From Pseudomonas sp. PH1b (GTDB taxonomy: Bacteria; Pseudomonadota; Gammaproteobacteria; Pseudomonadales; Pseudomonadaceae): a stretch of 64,000 bases of DNA. Location of the stretch: contig NZ_AYMU01000007.1 of NCBI RefSeq assembly GCF_000633395.1, positions 310,001-374,000 on the forward strand, read 5' to 3'. The notes beneath the pieces were generated by a model. That model made no database searches, had not been told where the DNA came from, and worked only from the letters and a program-made list of their open reading frames with translations. Of the stretch, positions 57,584-64,000 are shown in pieces. The position numbers and the translations under genes were made by a program. The stretch's first letter is position 1, and each line of letters opens with the position of its first letter.

Positions 57584-59637
57584 TGGCGGACAAGTTCCAG
57601 CTCAAGGCGTTGATCACGGGCGTTGACAAGCTGTCGCCAACGCTCACCGGGATCCGCAAGAACGTTGCGGGCTTTCGCAAGCAGATGGAAAGCTCCGGCC
57701 TGGGCAAGATTGGTTTCCGGGATCTGCTGCAGGGTGGTGCATTCGCCGCGCCCTTTGTGGCTGGGGCGAAGGCGGCCATCGACTTTGAATCGTCCATGGC
57801 GGACGTGCGCAAGGTGGTGGATTTCGACACCCCGGAACAGTTCAAACAGATGGGCCAGGATGTGCTCGGGATGTCTGAGCGGATGCCGATGGCAGCGAGC
57901 GGCATTGCCGCGATTGTTGCTGCAGGCGGTCAGGCCGGCTTTGCTCGGGAAGAGCTGAAGCAGTTTGCTGAAGACGCGGTAAAGATGGGTGTTGCCTTTG
58001 ACCAGACCGCCGACCAGTCCGGCGACATGATGGCCAAGTGGCGAACCTCTTTCAAAATGACCCAGCCGGAAGTGGTGGCTCTGGCGGACAAGATCAACTA
58101 TCTGAGTAACACCGGGCCTTCATCAGCGCAGCAGGTCGCGGACATCGTGACCCGCATTGGCGCGCTGGGGGGCATCGCGGGGCTTTCCTCGGGCCAGATC
58201 GCTGCCATGGGTGCCACCTTGGCGGGGGTGGGCGTGCCGAGCGAAGTAGCTGCAACAGGCATGAAGAACTTTATGCTGGCCCTCACCAAGGGAGGCGCGG
58301 CAACGAAGCAGCAATCACAGGCGTTCAAGTCGTTGCGCCTCGACGTGAAGCAGGTTGCCAAGGGCATGCAGCAAGACGCTCAGGGCACGATTCAGGACGT
58401 TCTTGATCGCATTGCGAAGGTTGACCCAGCGAAGCAGGCCGGCTTGCTCACGCAGCTTTTCGGCACTGAGTCGGTGTCGGCGATTGCCCCCATGCTGACC
58501 AACTTGGACCTGCTGAAAACCAGCTTTGCCGCGGTAGGCAAAGAGGGCAAGTTCGCCGGCTCGATGCAGCTTGAGTATGAGACGCGATCCAAGACGACGG
58601 CCAACGCCTTGCAGCTCATGCAAAACAAGGTGACCCGGTTGGGCATTGAGATCGGCAGTGTACTGTTGCCGCCGCTCAATGATGTCCTGACCACCATCGG
58701 CCCGCTGATTTCTGAAGTGTCCGCCCTGGCGGCGGAGCATCCCGAGGTGATCAAGGGCGTTCTCGGGGCGGGTATTGCCTTTGGCGTCCTTCGCTTGGCG
58801 GTGTTGGCCAGTACGGTCGCCATGAAGGTGTTCGGCGCCGTGACGTCCATTTCTCCCGTGGGGCTGATTGTGCGGGGTATCGCGTTGGCAGCAGGGTTGT
58901 TGATCGCCAACTGGTCCACCGTCGGGCCGTACTTTCAGGCGCTGTGGGAGAAGATCAAGGGGCCGGCCATGGTGTTGTGGGGCTGGTTTAAACAAGCCTT
59001 CGCTTTCACTCCGCTGGGCTTGGTGATCGAAAACTGGGGGCCGCTGACCGAGTTCTTCAAGGCCATCTGGGGGGTGTTGGTTGCGATCTCGGGCCCGGCC
59101 TGGGATCTCATAAAGCACATGTTCGACTGGTCCCCGTTGGGAATCATCATCCAGAACTGGGAGCCGATCACCGCTTGGTTCAAGGGGTTGTGGGAAAAGA
59201 TCAAACCCATCATTGAGCCGATCCTGCGCTTTATGGGCGCCGGGGAGGGTGGTGACGGAATCATCAAGACCGCGACCGATAAGGCAAACGCCTTCGCTGA
59301 GGAACAGCGCAAGCGCAATGCCGGGGAGGGCGGCGGTACCGGTGACTTCCTGCGCTCGGACGCTGCGAAGGTCATGCAAGAGCGGCAATCGTTCTTGAAC
59401 AAGACCCAGGGCGGGGCCAGTGCCGGCGATCTGTTGCGGGCGCCGGGCCAGGTTCCGCCACCGGGCAGCCTGCTGCAGCAGACTGCCGCAGCAAACGCCC
59501 AAAGCCTGAAGGGCCAGATCGATATCAACCTCAACGGCGCGCCGCCCGGGTCCACGGTCGAAGAGTCGAAAACCAACCAGCGCGGCCTGAACATCAAGCC
59601 GAACGTTGGGCGGCGCACTGTCGGTGCAGAGAGGTAG
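57583..59637 (+). CDS. Tail tape measure protein
   Basis: A 684-residue TP901-type tape measure protein. An N-terminal domain ('FESSMADVRKVVDFDTPEQF', 'MPMAASGIAAIVAAGGQAGF') precedes hydrophobic helices at about 375-440 and Trp-rich repeats at about 455-540 ('PFFQALWEKIKG', 'PLTEFFKAIWG', 'PITAWFKGLWEKIK'-like). At ~0.15 nm per residue it predicts a tail near 100 nm. The ATG at 57583 overlaps the stop of the shifted chaperone (TGATG). Confidence 0.92.
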   Translation: MADKFQLKALITGVDKLSPTLTGIRKNVAGFRKQMESSGLGKIGFRDLLQGGAFAAPFVAGAKAAIDFESSMADVRKVVDFDTPEQFKQMGQDVLGMSERMPMAASGIAAIVAAGGQAGFAREELKQFAEDAVKMGVAFDQTADQSGDMMAKWRTSFKMTQPEVVALADKINYLSNTGPSSAQQVADIVTRIGALGGIAGLSSGQIAAMGATLAGVGVPSEVAATGMKNFMLALTKGGAATKQQSQAFKSLRLDVKQVAKGMQQDAQGTIQDVLDRIAKVDPAKQAGLLTQLFGTESVSAIAPMLTNLDLLKTSFAAVGKEGKFAGSMQLEYETRSKTTANALQLMQNKVTRLGIEIGSVLLPPLNDVLTTIGPLISEVSALAAEHPEVIKGVLGAGIAFGVLRLAVLASTVAMKVFGAVTSISPVGLIVRGIALAAGLLIANWSTVGPYFQALWEKIKGPAMVLWGWFKQAFAFTPLGLVIENWGPLTEFFKAIWGVLVAISGPAWDLIKHMFDWSPLGIIIQNWEPITAWFKGLWEKIKPIIEPILRFMGAGEGGDGIIKTATDKANAFAEEQRKRNAGEGGGTGDFLRSDAAKVMQERQSFLNKTQGGASAGDLLRAPGQVPPPGSLLQQTAAANAQSLKGQIDINLNGAPPGSTVEESKTNQRGLNIKPNVGRRTVGAER

Positions 59638-59641
59638 CAGA

Positions 59642-60892
59642 ATGGAAAGGACATGGCGCGACGAACTGCTGCCGGCGTCATTCAGAGGCATCAGCTTTCT
59701 GATTGACCGGGCCGCGGTGCCGGTGGGCATGAAAGGCCAGTTGCACGAATTCCCCCAGCGGGATGAACCGTACTTTGAGCAGTTGGGCCGGCAGTCGCAG
59801 GTTCACGCCCTGACGGTGTGGATCATCGGTGACGACTGTTTCGAGCGGCGTGACAAATTTCTTGAGGCAGTCCAAACCCGGGGAGCAGGGGAACTGGTGC
59901 ACCCCTGGCTCGGGCGAATGCAGGTCAAGGCCGGCGAATGTGAGATGAACCACAGCCGACGCGAGGGCGGCCTGGTCGCCTTCGACGTGGTGTTTTATCC
60001 GGATAAGCCGCTGCAATTCCCGGTGGCCCGCGTCAACACCCAGCAGCAGGTGGTCAAGTCGTCGGAAGGTCTGCTGGACTCCGCGCTGGCCCGGTACAAA
60101 GCGGCGATGGCGAAAGTTGACCAGGCTCGCCTGGGCATCATCGGTTTGCGCAATAGCTTGTCGAGCGTTTATAGCGTGATTCAGCAGCAGTTCGCGCCGC
60201 TGGTGGGCCTGTTCACGAACCTCAGTGGTTTTGTGCAGTCGCTGATCAACTCGCCCGGAGCGCTGGGGGCGTTGTTCTCCAGCTACTTCAGCGACTTCAC
60301 CGGCCTGGACTTCTCAAGCCCTGGATCCAGCTATCGCGGTTCCATTGCGTCAGCGACACAGCACAGCGAGGCGGTGACGGGCATCAACACGGTGAGCCAG
60401 GCCGCAGGGGCTGACACGAACGCAGCCGCACAGGCTACGGCTGACCTGGTGCAGGACGCGCTACTGGTACAGGTGGCGCTGATCGTCAGCGAGATGCCGG
60501 TGGCGAGTCAGCCAGTATCGAACGACTCCACCCCATCGGTTGATCAGCAGGCTGTGCAGCCGGTTGAACGGCCCGAGGTGCCCGTGGCGGATGATGTCAT
60601 TGAGCTGCGGGACAGCCTGAGCGAGGCGATCTATGAGGCCTCCCTCAAAGCGGACCCGCGGCACTATCAGGCCCTGACCAACCTTCGCCAGACGCTGGTG
60701 AAGCACCTGACCGCCGTCGCCCAGTCTGGCGTGCGGCTGGTGGAGATCACCCCCGACGAAGTGCTGCCGGCCCTGGTGCTGGCTTACCGACGCTTCGGCG
60801 ACGCCACGCGGGCGGGGGAGGTGGTGCAGCGCAACCGCATTCAGCACCCCGGCTTTGTGCCGCCGGTCCCGCTCAAGATCGCTCGGGAGTAA
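59642..60892 (+). CDS. DNA circularisation / baseplate protein (Mu gpN-like)
   Basis: A 416-residue protein whose N-terminal third ('LLPASFRGISFLIDRAAVPV', 'HEFPQRDEPYFEQLGRQSQV') is the DNA-circulation family found in Mu-type baseplates as gpN. The rest is helical. It follows the tape measure gene, as in Mu. Confidence 0.88.
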   Translation: MERTWRDELLPASFRGISFLIDRAAVPVGMKGQLHEFPQRDEPYFEQLGRQSQVHALTVWIIGDDCFERRDKFLEAVQTRGAGELVHPWLGRMQVKAGECEMNHSRREGGLVAFDVVFYPDKPLQFPVARVNTQQQVVKSSEGLLDSALARYKAAMAKVDQARLGIIGLRNSLSSVYSVIQQQFAPLVGLFTNLSGFVQSLINSPGALGALFSSYFSDFTGLDFSSPGSSYRGSIASATQHSEAVTGINTVSQAAGADTNAAAQATADLVQDALLVQVALIVSEMPVASQPVSNDSTPSVDQQAVQPVERPEVPVADDVIELRDSLSEAIYEASLKADPRHYQALTNLRQTLVKHLTAVAQSGVRLVEITPDEVLPALVLAYRRFGDATRAGEVVQRNRIQHPGFVPPVPLKIARE

Positions 60893-60895
60893 CCC

Positions 60896-62011
60896 ATGCT
60901 CGATACACAGAACGTCGTCAGCCTCACGGTTGACGGTGTGGATTACAGCGGCTGGAAATCAGTGGAAATCTCGGCAGGGCTGGAGCGCCAGGCCCGGGAC
61001 TTCAACCTCGGTATTACCTGGAAGTGGGGCGATCAGAAGATCGAGGTGCCGATCAAACAGGGTGCAAAGTGTCAGGTGAGCATCGGTGATGACCTGGTGC
61101 TAACCGGCTGGGTGTTCGGTACGCCGATCAGCTATGACGACAAGCAGATCACTCAGTCGGTCACCGGGCGGTCGCTGCCGGCGGATCTGGTGGACTGCGC
61201 CGCGGTGAACAAGCCGGGGCAGTGGAACAGCCAGGGTGTGCTGTCGATTGTCAAGGCGCTGGCTGCGCCCTACAAGATCGCCGTGCGCAGCGAGATCCCT
61301 GAAAGCTCAAAGCTATCCGACCACACCATCGAGCCCGGCGAGTCGGCATTTGAGTCCATTGACCGGCTGCTGACGCTGTTCCGGGTGTTCTCCACTGATG
61401 ACGCCCGCGGTATGGCAGTGCTCGCCAAACCGGGCAGCGAGGGGCGGGCCTTCGATGCCCTGGCCGTGGGGCGGAACATCAAAGCCGGCGATGCTCCGCT
61501 CGACTTCTCGGGGGTGTATTCGGAGTACCAGGTGCTGGGGCAAAAGACCGGTACCGATGAAGAATTTGGTGAAGCCGCGGCGGAGGTGTCGGCCAAGGTC
61601 ACGGATGAACGAACGACCCGACGGCGCGTGAAGATCATTCAGGAGTCGGGGCAGGTCACCCAGGAGCTGGCCCAGGCCCGGGCCAACTGGGAGCGCAGTA
61701 CGCGGATGGGCAAAGCGCTTTCCGCGACCTACACGGTGCAGGGCTGGCGGCAATCGAACGGTCAGCTGTGGAAGCACAACATGATCGTCCGTGTTGTGGA
61801 TCCGATCATTGGCTTCGACCGCGACATGCTGATCGCCGAGATCACCTACAGCCTGAGCGACCAGGGTATGACCACGAAAATGTTGGTCGGCCCGCCGGAT
61901 GGATTTGAGCCCGAGCCGGACGATTCCCACAAGAACCGCAAGCTGAAGAAGGGCGGCAAGGGCGACAACTTCGAATACCTGATTCCCGCTGACTATGAGC
62001 CTAAAAAATGA
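60896..62011 (+). CDS. Baseplate hub protein (Mu gpP / gpD-like)
   Basis: A 371-residue late-control D/gp27-like hub: 'LTVDGVDYSGWKSVEISAGL', 'LTGWVFGTPISYDDKQITQS', then 'DHTIEPGESAFESIDRLLTL'. It holds the spike and starts the tube. It overlaps the spike gene by 4 nt. Confidence 0.88.
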   Translation: MLDTQNVVSLTVDGVDYSGWKSVEISAGLERQARDFNLGITWKWGDQKIEVPIKQGAKCQVSIGDDLVLTGWVFGTPISYDDKQITQSVTGRSLPADLVDCAAVNKPGQWNSQGVLSIVKALAAPYKIAVRSEIPESSKLSDHTIEPGESAFESIDRLLTLFRVFSTDDARGMAVLAKPGSEGRAFDALAVGRNIKAGDAPLDFSGVYSEYQVLGQKTGTDEEFGEAAAEVSAKVTDERTTRRRVKIIQESGQVTQELAQARANWERSTRMGKALSATYTVQGWRQSNGQLWKHNMIVRVVDPIIGFDRDMLIAEITYSLSDQGMTTKMLVGPPDGFEPEPDDSHKNRKLKKGGKGDNFEYLIPADYEPKK

Positions 62012-62514
62012 GCCTGATGAAGATGCTTGCCCGCGGCACGGTGGTACTGGCTGACGCGGCGAAGAAGCTGCAAACCCTGCAGGTGCGGCTGACGGCTGGA
62101 GAAGTGAAGGACAAGGTTGAACACTTCGAACCCTATGGCCTCACCAGTAACCCACTGGCGGGGGCTGAAGTGTTGACCGCGTTCCTCGGTGGGGATCGGT
62201 CCCATGGGGTGGTACTGGTGGCTTCAGATCGCCGGTACCGCGTGCAGGAGTTGAAGCCCGGCGAGGTCGCGATCTACAGCGACGAAGGCGACAAGGTGCA
62301 CCTCAAGCGCGGGCGTGTGATCGAGGTCGTCACCGAGACGCTGAACATCACCGCCAGTACCGCCGTGAACATCGATACGCCGCTGCTCACCCAGACAGGA
62401 AAGATCGTTTCACAGGGTGACCAGATTGCCGGTGGGATCAGCCAGATCAATCACATTCACGGCGGCGTCATGCCAGGCCCAGGCCAGACCACTAAGCCAG
62501 TTCCAGGGGGCTGA
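62008..62514 (+). CDS. Baseplate assembly protein V / spike (Mu gp45-like)
   Basis: A 168-residue spike with an OB-fold N-terminus ('QTLQVRLTAGEVKDKVEHFE') and a beta-helical C-terminus. The tip motif His149-x-His151 (NHIHGGV) fits metal binding at the spike apex, as in Mu gp45. It pierces the host membrane on contraction. Confidence 0.9.
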   Translation: MSLMKMLARGTVVLADAAKKLQTLQVRLTAGEVKDKVEHFEPYGLTSNPLAGAEVLTAFLGGDRSHGVVLVASDRRYRVQELKPGEVAIYSDEGDKVHLKRGRVIEVVTETLNITASTAVNIDTPLLTQTGKIVSQGDQIAGGISQINHIHGGVMPGPGQTTKPVPGG

Positions 62515-62516
62515 CG

Positions 62517-62915
62517 ATGATCATATCGGGAACCCTTGAAACCTCGCTTGTTCGGGCGGTGGTGATCAGCCTGTTTACCTGGCGCCGTGCCGCGACCGAT
62601 GACCCGATTGACGATGAAGAGCGCTTCGGCTGGTGGGGCGACAGCTTCCCGGCGGTGGTCGATGACCGGATCGGCTCTCGCCTCTGGCTGTTACGCCGGG
62701 TAAAGCTCACCCGAGAAACCCAGCTCGATGCCGAGTTCTATGCTCGGGAGGCTCTGCAATGGCTGCTCGACGACGGCGAGGTCATTCGCATCGAGATACG
62801 CAGCGAGCGGGCCACGGACAGCCGCCTGAACCTCGGTGTGATCCTGACTATCTCCACGGGCGAACGCCTGGAGATCCACCCAACAGAGCTATGGCAGGTG
62901 ATTTATGCCGTTTGA
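62517..62915 (+). CDS. Baseplate wedge protein (Mu gp46-like)
   Basis: A 132-residue GP46-family protein. 'ALVRAVVISLFTWRRA'-type start, then 'DERFGWWGDSFPAV' and 'GSRLWLLRRVKLTRETQLDA', are family landmarks. It overlaps gp47 by 11 nt. Confidence 0.9.
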   Translation: MIISGTLETSLVRAVVISLFTWRRAATDDPIDDEERFGWWGDSFPAVVDDRIGSRLWLLRRVKLTRETQLDAEFYAREALQWLLDDGEVIRIEIRSERATDSRLNLGVILTISTGERLEIHPTELWQVIYAV

Positions 62916-63945
62916 AACCCCCACGCTTCCCGTGCTGGTCAATCGCACGCAAAGCGACCTGGCCGGCGATGCGTTGCGGCGCTCCGATGCTCAGGTGTTG
63001 GCCCGAACGCTGAGCGGTGCTGCCTTCGGCCTGTATGGTTACCTGGGCTGGATCGCCGAGCAGATTCTGCCGGACACGGCTGAAGTCGAAACGCTGGAGC
63101 GGATCGCCTCCCTTCGCCTTAATCAACCACGGAAGGCTGCGCAGCCGGCCCAAGGTACGGCCAGCTTTACCGCGGTCGCCGGCGCAGTGCTGGACGCGGA
63201 CACCGTATTGCAGGCCAGTGATGGCCGGGCCTACCGCGTCACTGCAGGAGTAACCACGGTTGCGGGTACCAACACCGCGACGCTTGAAGCGGTGGACGCT
63301 GGAACGCTGGGCAATGCGGACGCCGGCCTGGTGCTAAACCTCGTTCAGCCGGTCCAGGGGGTGGCGGACTCGTTCACTGTCCTGGCTCCCGGCCTGCAGG
63401 GCGGTGTGGCCCAGGAAAGCGTTGAGTCATTGCGGGCCCGGGTGATTCAGTCCTATCGCGTGATACCTCATGGCGGCTCGGCGGATGACTATGAAACCTG
63501 GGCATTGGAATGCCCCGGCATAACCCGGGCCTGGACCCGGCGGCTGTATCTGGGGCCGGGCACCGTGGCGGTGTTTGTGATGCGCGATGACGATGCCGAC
63601 CCGGTGCCAACGGTTGAACAGCTGGCCGAGGTGAAGCAGTACATCGAACCCCGGCGCCCGGTAACGGCTGAGGTGTATGTCCTGGCCCCCACGCGCAAAT
63701 CGGTGGTGTACAGCATCCGGCTGAACCCGGACACCTCTGCGGTTCGGGCTGCAGTCGAGGCGCAATTGCGTGATCTGCATGCGCGAGAGGCGGCCCTGGG
63801 TGAGCCCCTTTTGCTGACTCACATCGCCGAAGCCATCAGCGGATCCGCTGGTGAGTGGGACCACCAACTGGTGGCGCCGGTTGCTGATGTAACAGCGAAG
63901 CCTAACGAGTTGCTGACGTATGGGGGCTGCCTATGGCTGGCTTAA
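62905..63945 (+). CDS. Baseplate J / gp47 family protein
   Basis: A 346-residue baseplate wedge protein: 'RSDAQVLARTLSGAAFGLYG', 'AEVETLERIASLRLNQPRKA', 'GGSADDYETWALECPGITRA'. It is the Mu gp47/P2 gpJ type. Its end overlaps the next gene by 13 nt. Confidence 0.92.
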   Translation: MPFETPTLPVLVNRTQSDLAGDALRRSDAQVLARTLSGAAFGLYGYLGWIAEQILPDTAEVETLERIASLRLNQPRKAAQPAQGTASFTAVAGAVLDADTVLQASDGRAYRVTAGVTTVAGTNTATLEAVDAGTLGNADAGLVLNLVQPVQGVADSFTVLAPGLQGGVAQESVESLRARVIQSYRVIPHGGSADDYETWALECPGITRAWTRRLYLGPGTVAVFVMRDDDADPVPTVEQLAEVKQYIEPRRPVTAEVYVLAPTRKSVVYSIRLNPDTSAVRAAVEAQLRDLHAREAALGEPLLLTHIAEAISGSAGEWDHQLVAPVADVTAKPNELLTYGGCLWLA

Positions 63946-64000
63946 GAACAGCGGATCAATACCGGGCTCAGTTGAGGGCGCTGCTCCCGGCGGGGCCGGC
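63933..64000 (+). CDS. YmfQ / DUF2313 family tail protein (Mu gp48-like), partial
   Basis: Only the first 22 codons are in the window (MAGLRTADQYRAQLRALLPA...). The start and place after gp47 match DUF2313. The rest of the gene, tail fibres, lysis genes and the distal att site lie beyond the edge. Confidence 0.75.
   Translation, partial: MAGLRTADQYRAQLRALLPAGP

Noticed and set aside
58315..59730. 471-codon frame opposite the tape measure gene
   Set aside because: Shadow of the tape measure gene; no start signal or family likeness.
1..64000. CRISPR arrays, rRNA, tRNA and insertion sequences
   Set aside because: No regularly spaced repeats, tRNA-like cloverleaf, rRNA segment or transposase was recognised by eye; a covariance-model scan would be needed to exclude a tRNA.

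Overview
The window is a piece of a high-GC Pseudomonas chromosome, most like the P. fluorescens/P. protegens complex. Gene order from the left edge to about 33.2 kb follows the order I remember around P. aeruginosa PA3010 to PA2795: DUF6586, sulA-lexA, psrA, nagZ, mfd, gap, apbE, sthA, lolCDE, a copper two-component system, queF, mlaA, rssB-rssC, tal, dusA. From about 33.24 kb to the right edge the window is a prophage. Its right end lies beyond the window.

Core region (1-33,240). lexA and sulA form an SOS operon behind two tandem LexA boxes. The divergent psrA has two PsrA boxes over its promoter. nagZ (muropeptide recycling), a SNF2 helicase, a CsiV-like protein and mfd follow. gap with its own promoter, an MFS organic-acid symporter, a lipoprotein ApbE and soluble transhydrogenase sthA come next; the nqr genes I would expect beside apbE are absent. 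Then come a GDPD phosphodiesterase, a PilZ protein, the lolC-lolD-lolE lipoprotein exporter, copRS with a divergent Met/His-rich cupredoxin and a CopR box between them, queF, DUF4404, a HAD-like protein, mlaA without a lipobox, a second PilZ protein, the rssB-rssC partner-switch pair, tal and dusA.

Prophage left arm and control region (33,240-44,660). A tyrosine integrase lies next to the 5' end of dusA, where a 9-bp inverted repeat marks the attachment site. The first ~17 codons of dusA are probably phage-supplied. A leftward operon of about a dozen overlapping small genes contains two PrtN-like pyocin-activator homologues, a C5 cytosine methyltransferase with four internal repeats, and a KilA-C antirepressor domain. 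An S24-type self-cleaving repressor faces a Cro/YdaS-like regulator across operators of form TTAAG-N4-CTTAW. Rightward genes are a CII-like protein, a zinc-finger protein, a toprim-VapE primase/helicase and a Q-like antiterminator.

Late region (44,970-64,000). A four-unit, 10-11 bp-phased repeat resembling the pyocin P box, a sigma70-type promoter and a leader terminator precede holin, HNH endonuclease, terS-terL, portal, S49 protease and an HK97-type capsid with connector genes. A Mu-type contractile tail follows: DUF2635, sheath, tube, frameshifted chaperone, tape measure, gpN, gpP, gp45, gp46, gp47 and the start of gp48. A SHOCT-domain cargo gene between terminators separates head from tail. 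The phage is therefore a myovirus with an HK97-like head on a Mu-like tail. Its control genes suggest a PrtR/PrtN-style DNA-damage switch used by an apparently intact prophage. No CRISPR array, rRNA, tRNA or insertion sequence was recognised.
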